64,000 nt of DNA from Hofstenia miamia (Eukaryota; Xenacoelomorpha; Acoela): contig SCFE01000030.1 in the NCBI GenBank assembly GCA_004352715.1, positions 986,161 through 1,050,160 of the forward strand. The letters run 5' to 3'. The notes under the pieces are model-generated. The model searched no databases, was not told where the DNA came from, and saw nothing but the letters and a program-made list of their open reading frames with translations. Shown one piece after another: positions 1-11,176 of the stretch. The position numbers and the translations under genes were made by a program. The stretch's first letter is position 1. Every line of letters begins with the position of its first letter.

Positions 1-517
1 AAAATGGAAGATTTGTCAACTCTCGACGTTATCTTGCAATGTTGAAAAATTTTTTCGAACCGAAATTGGAAGAATTGAGTGGAGACGAATCTGGGAAACA
101 GCTGGTTCCACCAAGATGGAGCAACAGCTCATACTGCTCAAGTTACATTGGCCAAATAGCGACAGATGTTTCCAGCTCGCATCGTCTCTCTGAGGGGTGA
201 TATCGTGTGGCCTCACGCTCGCCCGATCTAAGCATTTGCGACTACTTCCTGTGGGGATATCTGAAGGAGAAAGTGTTTGGGAAATCTGTGCAATACACTT
301 TGAAGTTTGCCGAAGAGCAGCGAAATACTTCAGATGTGGCCTTCAACAATGCTTCGCTTCAGATGGCCACTATATTCCTAATACAATCTTCAAAAATTGA
401 TCATACAAATGGCAATGTATACTGACTCAAATAAAAAAATAAAAAATTAAGAGACTATTGTTTTACTTTTCCTAAAAGCCTTTCAAAAATGGGGCATTAT
501 ATATGTCGCACCCTGTA
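1..517 (+). mobile_element. Mariner-like element, 3' part, degraded
   Basis: This is the downstream half of a Tc1/mariner-type transposase gene, cut by the left window edge. Translated in shifting frames it shows WFHQDGATAHTA (about 100-140) and SPDLSICDYFLWGYLK (about 215-262), the two regions that carry catalytic Asp residues in mariner-like DDE transposases. The reading frame breaks between them near 165-210 and stops follow, so it is a pseudogene. The right end reads GTCGCACCCTGTA at 505-517, a mariner-type terminus ending at a TA target. The left inverted repeat lies outside the window, so the terminus is not confirmed by a partner. The family assignment is firm; the subfamily is not. 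Confidence 0.8.
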
Positions 518-930
518 TAAAGTTTCTTTTCATTTAGAATAATTTACCATCTTAAAGCAGAATAAAGCTGTTCGCGTTTTAGTTTTATATAAAGTCATAC
601 ATGCAAAATCAATAAAAATATTAATAAGTTAGTTAATTGATCTAAAGTTTAAAAATACATTTTAAGTCTAATTTCTTAAATTTATTTCAATTAGTTATTA
701 CATGTTATTGAAAGAATTTTGCAATGATAATTATCAAAATTTCCCTATTATTCAACCTTCATCATGTTGGGTTTACTTGATGTTTTGCATTAAATTTCAA
801 ATTATTCTGTTCTTTTTGAATGGCTTCGGAATCGTGGCTTAACAGGCTTATTGCATTGGATTGCATTTTGTATTGGCTGCGGTACTCCTATGAGAATTCA
901 AGATGGTGTGATGATTCTATTTTTCGTCGC
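518..930. other. AT-rich spacer, no gene seen
   Basis: Low-complexity AT-rich DNA between the mariner remnant and the piggyBac left end. No ORF with recognisable content was found. Confidence 0.6.
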
Positions 931-934
931 TTAA

Positions 935-3551
935 CTCTATCCCTCAAAGCAGATTTTACAGTTGATTCCTCACAGTTGGGTGTAGCACACCCAGATACAC
1001 TCATTGAGGAAAATTATTGTTGTGTAGGAAAATGATATATTTTTTATGCCTATAGCGTCAAAATTGACTTTGCAGTAACCTCCTGAAATTATGATATACC
1101 TATGTTAAAATTGATTTGCTCTAGACAGGTCAATGACATATTAGATTTCAAAGGAAGTTCTAATCTCTTGTTTACATTGAAATGCTATTAAAGCGTATAT
1201 TTTTATCATTTGCATTTATTCGACATGACAGAGGAATGTCTTTGACAAAAGAGATAGTCAGCATAGTGAAGAGGGTGATATTTCTGATGATGAAGACTGG
1301 CAGCTAATTTGGAAGAACTAAATAACTCTCATTCCTGTGAATCCGATTCTGTTTCTGAGACAACTTTCGTGAACTTATCTCCTGTCCAGTTAAATATTGA
1401 GCAACCGATTAAATCTGACCACGCCACTACCTCAGATGAGACTGACATTGGAAATAATGATATTCGTGCCAACTCATTCCAGAGTGTATTTGGAAAAGAC
1501 GGAGTGGACTTTAACACCCTTTCCTGAATACCGGCCTTCCCCAAAATTGCCTACTACTTCCCATAAACAGAGTGCCAAATACTAATCATATCAATCAAAC
1601 TAGTGATACAATCCTTCTTTTCATCGATGATCGCATGATAGACACTATTGTCTCATTCACTAATGCTGAAGATTTTCGTGAGAAGGAGACGGTATGGAGA
1701 CGGATAGACTACATGAAAATTAAAGCATTGATCGGCTGCCTTATTCACGCTGGCAGCATGCGCCAGAACAACCTTTCCCTAGATATCCTTTTCAACGTTG
1801 TTGAGGGCAATGCACTCCTTCGGCCTGCATTTTCGCACAACCGGTTTAGCCAGCTGTTAAACCATCTACGCTTTGACAACAAAGAAACGCGTTCTGTTAA
1901 ACGATCAAAGGACAAATTTGCTCCCGTTCGAGATCTTTGGGATAAATATCGAAGGAACTTGCTAAAGTACTATCATCCCGGGGCAAACCTTACAGTGGAC
2001 GAACAGCTTGTGCCTTTTTGTGGTCGCTGCTCATTCATCCAATACATGTCGAGCAAGCCCGACAAGTATGGTGTAAAGATTTTCTAGGTATGTGAAGCGG
2101 GAACGGCGTTTCCATTGAAAGGCATCCCTTACCTCGACAAACAGTTAACTCCAACAAGACAGGAGACTGGTGACACGGTTGTCGCAAACATTGTTAAAAC
2201 ATTTCGAGATTCTGGGCGCAATGTAACTTGTGGCAATTTTTTTACGGACTTAAACCTAGCTGAGGATTTGCTTGTGTGTGAAGTTGTCATTGGTGGACAC
2301 AGTTAAAAGAAACAAGAGATTTCTACCAACACAGTTCCAAGAAAAGAAGGCCCTGCCTCTAAACGAGTCCAAATTTCTTTTCCGGAAAAACTCCACACTC
2401 GTCTCATACCAAAGCAAAAGAAATAAGAATGTTATGTGCACAACAGCCCTGATCTTTATGAAAACCTGAAGCCGAAAATAGTATTAGAATACAATAAAAC
2501 AAAGAGAGGGGTGGATATCATGGACCAAATGGCCCATTCCTTTGCAACGAAAAGGAAAACAAAACGATGGCCTTTAGTGATCTTTCTCAACATGATCGAT
2601 GTGGCTGGCATTGCTGGAAAGGTGGTATGGGAGAACACGTTTCCTACAAGTCAGTTTCCTGACAAAACTTTTTAATTCAAATAGCTCGAGAAATGGCTTT
2701 TGATCAGGTACAACGTCGTTCTCCAATTGCAACTTTAAACACTCCTTTAAGAACAACCTTGTGACATTTCTTTCAACTCTGAAAAGCACCTGCAAGAGTG
2801 ACAGCGCAACAACCTCAGACAGACAAAAGACAACAGCCAAGCGACCTTCACCACCAATGGACCAGCAACCCCCTCCACTCAAAGTCAAAGAAGAAGTTGT
2901 GCCTCTTAACCACTGTGTTAAAACGGAAACGTTGCTCTATATGCTCTTCCAAAAATGACAGAAAATCAAAGCTTGTTTGTTTCAGATGCAAACATCCAAT
3001 TTGCAAGGAACATTCTGAATTGATTTGTGCAAACAGTTTGAAATGAAGAATTTTAGCTTGAAAAATTGGCACAAATAATTATTGTTATAATTTTTGTTTT
3101 AACATGATAGATACATGCGTACCTATATCGATTTCAATTTATTTTTGATTTACTAATATTACATGTGTTTGCCTTATCAGTATCAAGCAGATATTGCTTT
3201 AGATTATAATAATAATACCTATTACAATTGCCATACTTACTTGTTTTACTGCATTGGATTATGATAATAGTAATATTACTCTTGTGTACTGGTTTTACTT
3301 TGATCAATTAATCAGCAAGCACTCGAGATGTTTATAAATGTTTGCGTGCGTGGGTGTGTCACACACCAGCTATGAATGATGTCCAAATATTTTTCCGCTA
3401 ATTAGATTTATAATTATTTAAAAACAATTATGTTGCCAATGTATTTATAATTAGTTAAATAGTGGGTGCGCTCACTTCAAATTTCAGGAGCAAAATATGC
3501 GGTTTCAAAGTGCTTGTCTGGGTGTATGATACCCAGCTGTGAGGGATAGGG
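935..3551 (+). mobile_element. piggyBac element with both ends and TTAA target duplication
   Basis: Both ends can be read. The left end at 931 is TTAACTCTATCCCTCA and the right end, read on the minus strand from 3555, is TTAACCCTATCCCTCA. This gives TTAA on each side (931-934 and 3552-3555), the signature of piggyBac insertion. A subterminal inverted pair follows: CACAGTTGGGTG at 970 and CACAGCTGGGTA on the right; the left copy sits about 24 bases further in. The element is 2.6 kb, a normal size for the family, and encloses a broken transposase on the plus strand. Confidence 0.9.
1309..3046 (+). pseudogene. piggyBac transposase pseudogene (DDE_Tnp_1_7 type)
   Basis: The transposase is recognisable but split over several frames. 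1309-1527 is an acidic N-terminus. 1572-2087 is the core with TVDEQLVPFCGR and SSKPDKYGVKIF, carrying the first catalytic Asp. After a stop at 2085, 2115-2306 continues with the second catalytic region, which reads TCGNFFTD where family members have Asp in place of Gly. 2436-2675 holds the third region, KRGVDIMDQM. 2798-3046 is the C-terminal Cys-rich zinc-binding domain (RCSICSSK, CFRCKHPICKEHS). At least three frameshifts or stops plus the Asp-to-Gly change make it inactive. It lies wholly inside the piggyBac termini. Family assignment is certain; any residual function is very unlikely. Confidence 0.9.
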
Positions 3552-3636
3552 TTAAACTGCTACAAAAAGCTATCAATTCGGACTGATTTGTTCTTTCCAA
3601 AATTAAAAATAATGATTTCTGAAATTCTGCTTCTAA

Positions 3637-3945
3637 TATTCCTGTAAACAATTGGAGTTATTGAAAACCAATGCACACACTGATAGTAACTGGTACAAAT
3701 TTATTAAAGAAATTTACAGTTTCTACCTGATGAATAGTCCTCATCCTACTAAAATGACCTCGAATATGAACATACATTTGCAAAAGACACGCTTCACAAG
3801 GTTGGATAGCAAGAAAATCTACATTCAATCTGTAGTGGGACAATGTGAACATTTATTACCTCTAATCCAAAAATATGCCATTGCTGAAAGCAAGGATGAA
3901 TGGGCTGCCTATGACGACATCTCAACTTTGTCATCCATGATGTAA
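3637..3945 (+). CDS. Unidentified ORF just right of piggyBac
   Basis: An open frame of about 100 codons runs from a stop near 3634 to TAA at 3943-3945, with no ATG near its start. The product has fairly balanced composition (NWYKFIKEIY, QCEHLLPLIQKYAIAESK, DEWAAYDDIS) and does not look like random AT-rich translation. I do not recognise the family. It begins about 80 bases from the piggyBac right end and could be an exon or a fragment of another mobile element. No convincing splice acceptor or poly(A) site decides between these. Confidence 0.25.
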   Translation, partial: YSCKQLELLKTNAHTDSNWYKFIKEIYSFYLMNSPHPTKMTSNMNIHLQKTRFTRLDSKKIYIQSVVGQCEHLLPLIQKYAIAESKDEWAAYDDISTLSSMM

Positions 3946-4283
3946 ACGTTGTTGATTAATGTGCCGCTATTCCAGAATTTTGCAATAGTTGTGTTCCTTA
4001 CACGATAAATCCTTTATTATACATAATATAACAAAGTCCTTGACAATTCCAATTTGGATTATTGATTAAAAATAAACTCTGTATTGGATCAAAACATCCG
4101 AAAAATTCAAATTATTATCCTGAATACACTCACTCCTTAAAATAGAAATTTCAATCTCATGAATTGCTCACAAGCAATTATAAATATACAAAGCAAAACT
4201 TAAGAAGCATTGATTTAAGAAAAATTTCAACCATGGCTAAATTCTACTCCACTCGTGCTAAATTGTTATTGGCTGTCAAGGGA

Positions 4284-4431
4284 GGTTGGTACTTTTTTTA
4301 ATTCTTGAAAATCTGAAATCTTCCAAATTTCTCTCAGAATGAGCAATTGTTACATTTAATAATAATCTTGGAAGGATTTGAGATAAATTTTGAAAATTTA
4401 AAGTTTTCAAGAATGAAAAAGAGTATCAACC
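4284..4431. mobile_element. MITE family 1, copy 1, with 9-bp target duplication
   Basis: A 148-bp element bounded by GGTTGGTACTTTTTT on the left and its near-inverse (AGTATCAACC) on the right. It is flanked by perfect 9-bp direct repeats GTCAAGGGA at 4275-4283 and 4432-4440. A 9-bp duplication suggests a Mutator-like (MULE) source, which is inference. Internal sequence (TTCTCTCAGAATGAG, GGAAGGATTTGAGATAAAT) recurs in the copy at 4997-5167. Confidence 0.8.
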
Positions 4432-4455
4432 GTCAAGGGAAACCACATTCAAGAT

Positions 4456-4972
4456 GATGTGGTACATTAAAACCCCAATCTATCTCGCCAATTACATGCG
4501 ATGAAGGTATATAAATTTCCATCATAATACAGAATTTGTTTGATATTGTTCCAATGGTACAAATGTTTATATTAATTCTAGCAATCATCCATTTGTTAGA
4601 AACAATATAGTGGTTATAAATAAATTCAAAATATCCTTAAAAGATTATTTCATATATATTATATATCTATATATCTACTACTTTACATATATAATAGTTA
4701 ATAATTATTTTAATTCCGGATTGAAAAATGTAGTGACTTGTAATATTTTGCTTAGTAATGAAAAATTATAGTTTGATAATTACCATAACTATATGAAAGT
4801 TTAGTTTTATTTTTAGATCAATAATGATAATCTAAAAGGACTTTCAGCATGCAATAAGGTTAAAATTTAAAATAAACATATATTATGGCTATTTGACAAT
4901 TAATTATTACTATCCTCTTGCCAACAGTTATTGGCTTTTAGCAAAATAGATTGGTGATTTAGCATACCACCC
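4456..4972 (+). mobile_element. MITE family 2, copy A
   Basis: About 515 bp with terminal inverted repeats containing CCAATCTATCT (left, near 4475) and AGATTGGTGATTTAGCAT (right, near 4948). The interior matches the reverse complement of 5169-5694, including ATAAATTCAAAATATCC and GACTTTCAGCATGCA. No coding capacity was seen. The exact ends are uncertain by about 10 bases because the termini contain short hairpins. Confidence 0.75.
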
Positions 4973-4996
4973 TTCATGATGAAGAGTGGTACTCTA

Positions 4997-5167
4997 GGTT
5001 GGTACTTTTTTCATTCTATAAAATCTCAAATTTTCAAGATTTCTCTCAGAATGAGTCATTTGCAGGAATTTTTGAAAGGGAGATGTATCCATTAAATAAT
5101 AATTCTGGAAGGATTTGAGATAAATTTGGAAAATTTGAGATTTTCAAGAATGAAAAAAGGACCAAAC
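4997..5167. mobile_element. MITE family 1, copy 2
   Basis: A 171-bp relative of 4284-4431: it begins GGTTGGTACTTTTTT, ends AAAAGGACCAAAC and shares the internal blocks. The flanking 9-mers, GGTACTCTA (4988-4996) and AGTATGCTA (5168-5176), agree at 6 of 9 positions, as expected of an aged target duplication. It sits between the two inverted copies of MITE family 2. Confidence 0.7.
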
Positions 5168-5168
5168 A

Positions 5169-5458
5169 GTATGCTAAATTGCCAATCTATCTTGCTAAAA
5201 GCCAATAACTGTCAGTGAGAGGACAGTAATAATTAATTGTCAAATAGCCACTGTATATGTTATGGTGGTTAATTTTAAAATTTAACCTTAATGCATGCTG
5301 AAAGTCCTTTTAATTATCATTAACAATCTAAGAATAAAACAAAACTTTAGTTATCCTAATTATCACACTATAATTTTGCATTGCTAAACAAAACATTGCA
5401 AGTCACTACATTTTTCAATCTGGAATTCAAATAATTATTGACTATTATATGTAAAGTA

Positions 5459-5496
<38 letters not shown>

Positions 5497-5694
5497 ATGA
5501 AATTATATTTTTAGGATATTTTGAATTTATTTACAACCACTATATAGTTTTAACATATGGATGATTGACAGAAATAATATAAACATTTATCCCATTGGAC
5601 CAATATCAAACAAATTCTTTGTGAAGAAAATTCATGTCTTTTTGTTGATAGTAATTGGCTTTTAGTGAGATAGATTGGTGATTTAGCCTACCAC
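5169..5694 (-). mobile_element. MITE family 2, copy B (inverted relative to A)
   Basis: The reverse complement of copy A, about 526 bp, running from ATGCTAAATTGCCAATCT on the left to AGATTGGTGATTTAGCCT on the right. It contains an AT microsatellite at about 5460-5492 that copy A has only in short form. Together A and B could form a 1.2-kb hairpin with a 200-bp loop. Confidence 0.75.
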
Positions 5695-5801
5695 CCCAAG
5701 ATGGTTGTATCTCACTTCCCCCAAGTCTGACATTACAAAAAATTCAAAACCATTAGAGACATGATTTCAATGAAATTGTAATTATAATTTTGAAGAAATA
5801 T

Positions 5802-6755
5802 TGTAGAGTCACTCAGGGCCCCTTTTTGATGTTTATCATTTGTCATTTGTATTAGTGCTAAACACTGCCTTAAATTAGTCTGTTATGTCACTATGATGTC
5901 TTGATTTTTTGCTATCAGCTTTTGAGTGCAGTTATTAAAATGTATAATTATCTGTCCCCTCATTTTAGATAAATATATGATTGCTCTATAACTTTGTGAG
6001 AGAACTTGAATGTAAGTTTTGTAAAACCAAGCAGGAAATAATTTTTGAATTGTTATAAATATGTGAGAGACATGTAGTGAATGCACAATAGATTTTAGTC
6101 TCACTTCAAATGTGTTTGTTCTTTTTGAATCATTTATTACACTAACCCTCTTAGATTCTTCAATGGATTGTTTTGTAATAAGTATTGCTTAAGTTCCAGC
6201 AACAATTTGGGAGTTACATCACTGTGTTTAAGGTGACAACACGCTCTCTTCCAGTTGGCAGCCCAAATCATGGTACTGCATTAAGTTATATCTATGACTA
6301 AGTATAGGGAAATAACAACTTTATTTGATCATTTCTATTTGTACATGCACTTAGTAAATTACACTGTGATGGTAATATACCACTGGTGAATGTGAATGCA
6401 TGGCAATTACATGTGAAATTTATTATTTATTTACATAGGTTAAGGAGATAAGAACAATTGAGATCTAGTTTATTTGAGCTAGAAATTAACAACTAGAGAC
6501 ACACAATTAACACTGTGGTGAGCTTGGATCTATTCATGGATACTGCTTCAGCATGATGCCATGTAAATTGGTCACTGTTAGAGGATAATTCTTGGTGTTT
6601 ATTTATTGAACTGGTGAACTACCAATGTTCTGTTTTTCTGTTGGAATGCAGGTTGCTCTCTATGATGGTAGCCTTTGCAACCTTCTGCTTACCAATTGAG
6701 TTTCCTAGTACTGCTGGAGTGGTCAGAGCTCCCCAGTCATTCTACAATATATGCA
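5802..6755 (+). mobile_element. LTR plus leader unit (a)
   Basis: The LTR runs from TGTAGAGTCACTCAGGGCCC at 5802 to about 6253. It is followed by TTGGCAGCCCAAAT, a primer-binding-site-like TGG stretch, and about 500 bp of leader (CATGCACTTAGTAAATTACA, GAATGCATGGCAATTACATG). The same order recurs at 18836, 19484, 7918 (reverse) and 11801 (reverse, leader only), so this is a repeat family and not chance. No gag follows before an inverted copy begins near 6950. LTR identity is inferred from the TGT start, the site after it and the repetition. There is no second LTR with a target duplication. Confidence 0.65.
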
Positions 6756-6949
6756 TTTATTTATGCTGTATTTCAATTAGTTTTCTATGTAGTTTAGATC
6801 ATTGAAATAGGGAATTGCAAGTAAATAAATGTAAATATGCACTTTAATCATAAAAATTGAAAGTTGCCATTTTCATTTTATATATAATTTATCATCATTA
6901 ATATACCTTGTGCTGGATAAATTCTTAATAAATAGCTAATTTATAATGT

Positions 6950-7918
6950 AGAATCATGGGGGAGCTCTTGCTAATCTAGTGGCACTGGGTAACTCAAGAG
7001 TTTAGATCAAAGTTTGCAAAGTATACCAAAGCAGAGAGTGAGCCACATTCCAGCAGAAAAACATACATTGGTGGTTCACTGATTTTGCCTAACAAATAAA
7101 GAAATTCCATTCTAAAAAGAATTTCAGCAGTGACCAATTCACATGGCATCATGCTGAAGCCAAATCTTTGAAGCCATCCTTACTTGCCAAGGTGCTAATT
7201 GCATGTCCCAAGTATTTATTTCTAGCTCAATAAACAATTTATCTCAGAGTTCTCTTATCTCAGCTCATGTAAATAAATAATAAATAACAGGCACATAATT
7301 GCTGTGCATTCACATTCACCAATGGCATAGTATATTTGCAAGGTGTAATTATTAAGTGCATGTATAAACAGATTGAATAAAAGGTGTTATTCCCTACATG
7401 TAACTGTAACCTAAAGTGGCCACAATTCAGGCTGTCATTGTTAAAGAGCTATTTGTCACCCTAGAACCAGTGCAGTTTCATCTCAAATTGTTGCCAGATC
7501 TTAAACAACAATTATCATTACCAAATCTTAAATCAAAGAATCTAAAGGGGGTTAATAAATAAATAATTGTAAAAGACCAAATGCAGAAGAAGGAAGCCAA
7601 ATTTATTGTGTGGCTGAATTCATTGTGTGCTTCACTACATTGACTCAGATATTTATTACAAAAATCTGTAACTTATTACCTGACTTGTTTACAATTTCAA
7701 AGCACAGTTTCCCTCACAAAGTTAAAATGAGCAATCAAGGGAACAAAAACTAACACTATCAAATTAACTACACTCAAAATTCCAAAATCAATTCAAAGAA
7801 ATTGATACAAATAAGGTAGCAGCAAATCAAAGAATCAAAATGTCAAAAAGACATAACACTATTCCAGAGTGTGAAAATAATAAGTTCGTAAAAAAGAGGC
7901 CCCTAGTAACTCTGCACA
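6950..7918 (-). mobile_element. LTR plus leader unit (b), inverted
   Basis: The reverse complement of unit (a). Read on the minus strand, the LTR starts at 7918 (TGTGCAGAGTTACTAGGGGC) and ends near 7440, followed by the primer-site-like GACAGCCTGAATTG and the leader down to about 6950. The inner end matches the inner end of (a) (CACCAATGT, TGGAATGTGG). Units (a) and (b) therefore form long inverted arms of about 950 bp around a 195-bp centre. An env-position ORF lies immediately upstream of this LTR on the same strand. Confidence 0.65.
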
Positions 7919-7929
7919 GTGCCCATTGC

Positions 7930-9600
7930 CAGTTAAGTTTGTGGTAGGAGTTTTACTGTGGGATCAGACAGGAGCTTTTGTGTCTCCTCAATCATCTCTG
8001 CAGCTAAAATGTCATCCCATGACTTCACTTTGGCATATTGGGGTCACCAGATAATCTGCATAAGAGTCTCCCTCTGTGTAACTTCCTCACTCCTCAAATG
8101 GAAGAACTTAATCTCAGGTAAACAGGCACTGATCATACAGTTTGTTCTTAAGTTGTTAAGCCTTCATGTAAATGTGTCATAAAATCTCCCATAAAGGCCT
8201 TTCAGCAATATCATGAGTGTCATGAGCACATCTGTGTCAGAGGTGTGGGCATCTTCTGGACTAATCCTGGTGTTCAGATAAAAATGGATGAAGACCTCTC
8301 TTAGTGATCCCATGTGTGTCATGTGATCCATGAAAAGTGAGCAGTACTAATTGACCTTCTGCAATTTCATCTCTTCAGGGTCTGTGACCTTGGCTTGTAG
8401 CATGGTAATAATCTTGATGCACTTCATGACATCATAGTACCAAGTGAGGGTCTAAACATTATTGATCCACATTTGATCACCAGATGCCTGAAATAGAATA
8501 AGGACATGGGGGTCTAATGTTGTAATCTTATTGTGTACCTTTGTTAACTGGGTAGAGATTGGTTGTCCCTTCTGAAATATATCTTTAATAGTAAGTTTAC
8601 CATTAATATACATGTGCTCTGGGTTTCCACCCTCAAGTAGAGTGTCTCTGGTGTCTTTATGCTCCAGTGTCTGCATTGCTTTGTTAATCTCAGCCACAGT
8701 AGAGATGTAGTTAATGGAGTTGGCAAGGTGTGCAGAGACTTTCCTTTGCCCCTTTTTGACGTGCCATGATGGTAAGATGAGTGGAGTCATGATACATGGT
8801 GGAAGGATACAAAGCAAGTTGTGTTTATCTGCATGATCTTCAACATTATCTAGCAAGACTTTTTCTCTCACTGTGGTGTTCCCAATAGTAACTGGATAAG
8901 TTATCTTAGCATCCTTAATTGAATCCCAAAACTTGCTGCAGAGTCCACACTCACGGATCTGTGAGTTGGAGATTTGAAGACAGGAGGTGGTACATTCTAC
9001 ATCAAGGGCTATTTGTTGCCCAGGCAATTGTAGAAGCACTAGTTCCTCTCTGTTAAACATCTCAGTTAGGCACCATTTCATTAAGCCTAATACATTGTTG
9101 TCTTGATTTTGCTTGATTATGTGGTTGACTATAGAGAGCTTTTCAGCAAACTCATCTGGATGGTGCTTGATGGTTAAGATCCATTCATCTTCTGTAATGG
9201 ACCACACTGGCGTAGGTATAGGAGAGCTCACAACTCCAGAAAACTTTTGCATATTAATATCTTCAAGTAGCACCTTTGTACCAGGTGATACTTTGACTGC
9301 AGATGACACCAGCAGTTCCTCCTCATGATAAAATTGTTCCAGCAAGCACATTCTCTGCTCAATAACTGTAATTAGTATAATCATGCTGTCTTTGGCAGCT
9401 TGTCTCCACATCTCTGATAACTTGCTATACCCACACTCAGGGTAGTTCATCTTCTCTAGGCCAAACAGAATTTCTGTCTTCATATGCATGTTGTGATGGG
9501 CCACTAATTCTAAGAATCACTGTGTTGACCCAGGGTTGCTAGTGCAGAGCAGTGCATTTTCAAACTCAAGAGACAGGATCTTTTTTTCAGACATGGCTCC
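7930..9600 (-). pseudogene. Retroelement 3' ORF (env position), broken
   Basis: The longest open part is 8452-9504 (350 codons, minus). Similar-looking translation extends upstream across a stop near 9520 (SEKKILSLEFENALLC) and downstream with three stops to about 7930. The product has Cys pairs (ECTTSCLQ, ECGLCSKFW) and a conserved block IKDIFQKGQPISTQLTKVHN. A related block (LEHIFQKSKPIAKQINYIKS) occurs at 17924-18109, just upstream of a polypurine tract and LTR. Position and repetition indicate a third ORF of a Ty3-like element. No membrane anchor is evident, so 'envelope' is only positional. It is degraded and described here only as a remnant. Confidence 0.5.
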
Positions 9601-9733
9601 CACATGTATTTTCAGAGGGTTTCTGAGAAAATGTTGAGGTTGGTGAAGGCAACACCCAAGTGGTTAACAATCAACTGAGGTGGAATGTGCCCCAATGGGC
9701 TACTGGTGCTGATAAAATGAGTGTAAAACTTTT

Positions 9734-10733
9734 NNNNNNNNNNNNNNNNNNNNNNNNNNNNNNNNNNNNNNNNNNNNNNNNNNNNNNNNNNNNNNNNNNN
9801 NNNNNNNNNNNNNNNNNNNNNNNNNNNNNNNNNNNNNNNNNNNNNNNNNNNNNNNNNNNNNNNNNNNNNNNNNNNNNNNNNNNNNNNNNNNNNNNNNNNN
9901 NNNNNNNNNNNNNNNNNNNNNNNNNNNNNNNNNNNNNNNNNNNNNNNNNNNNNNNNNNNNNNNNNNNNNNNNNNNNNNNNNNNNNNNNNNNNNNNNNNNN
10001 NNNNNNNNNNNNNNNNNNNNNNNNNNNNNNNNNNNNNNNNNNNNNNNNNNNNNNNNNNNNNNNNNNNNNNNNNNNNNNNNNNNNNNNNNNNNNNNNNNNN
10101 NNNNNNNNNNNNNNNNNNNNNNNNNNNNNNNNNNNNNNNNNNNNNNNNNNNNNNNNNNNNNNNNNNNNNNNNNNNNNNNNNNNNNNNNNNNNNNNNNNNN
10201 NNNNNNNNNNNNNNNNNNNNNNNNNNNNNNNNNNNNNNNNNNNNNNNNNNNNNNNNNNNNNNNNNNNNNNNNNNNNNNNNNNNNNNNNNNNNNNNNNNNN
10301 NNNNNNNNNNNNNNNNNNNNNNNNNNNNNNNNNNNNNNNNNNNNNNNNNNNNNNNNNNNNNNNNNNNNNNNNNNNNNNNNNNNNNNNNNNNNNNNNNNNN
10401 NNNNNNNNNNNNNNNNNNNNNNNNNNNNNNNNNNNNNNNNNNNNNNNNNNNNNNNNNNNNNNNNNNNNNNNNNNNNNNNNNNNNNNNNNNNNNNNNNNNN
10501 NNNNNNNNNNNNNNNNNNNNNNNNNNNNNNNNNNNNNNNNNNNNNNNNNNNNNNNNNNNNNNNNNNNNNNNNNNNNNNNNNNNNNNNNNNNNNNNNNNNN
10601 NNNNNNNNNNNNNNNNNNNNNNNNNNNNNNNNNNNNNNNNNNNNNNNNNNNNNNNNNNNNNNNNNNNNNNNNNNNNNNNNNNNNNNNNNNNNNNNNNNNN
10701 NNNNNNNNNNNNNNNNNNNNNNNNNNNNNNNNN
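9734..10733. other. Assembly gap (1000 N)
   Basis: An unbroken run of N. It probably hides the upstream part of the retroelement whose 3' ORF lies at 8452-9504. Confidence 1.
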
Positions 10734-11176
10734 TATCGAAAAAATTTATTTTTTAAATTTTTTTGCATAAGTATATGTTTCTAAATATTAGCTTCTTGAT
10801 GTTGGTTCGCAAAAAAATCTTTGATAAACCAGGTAAATCATTCAATGCATTTTACATTATAATACATATATACCTAATTAATGATTTACCAGTATTTATA
10901 TCACTACTGAAATCACAATTCATGATATTTTACATATATTTACAAAGAAATTATTCAAAGATTTACGTACTGAACTATACGTCTTTGACTGAAATCTCCT
11001 AACTTCTTCGATTATAAGAACATGAATTTCTTTCAGAAAACAATCAGTGAAAGATTTAGCAGATAGTGGAGTATTCCAATGCTTAAGTCTTTTACTTATA
11101 TATATATNTTCTCATGGATCTTCCATACTAGATCTCTCTGGAAGTACTCAGGAACTGCCAGTCAGCTATTTTGGCT
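10734..11176. other. AT-rich spacer, no gene seen
   Basis: Very AT-rich, with a short inverted pair (GGTAAATCATTC near 10831 and AATGATTTACC near 10880) and an AT run holding a single N at 11107. No coding signal. Confidence 0.5.

Noticed and set aside
9660-10784. Long ORFs through 9.7-10.8 kb and 54.7-55.1 kb
   Set aside because: They are runs of N read as open frame.
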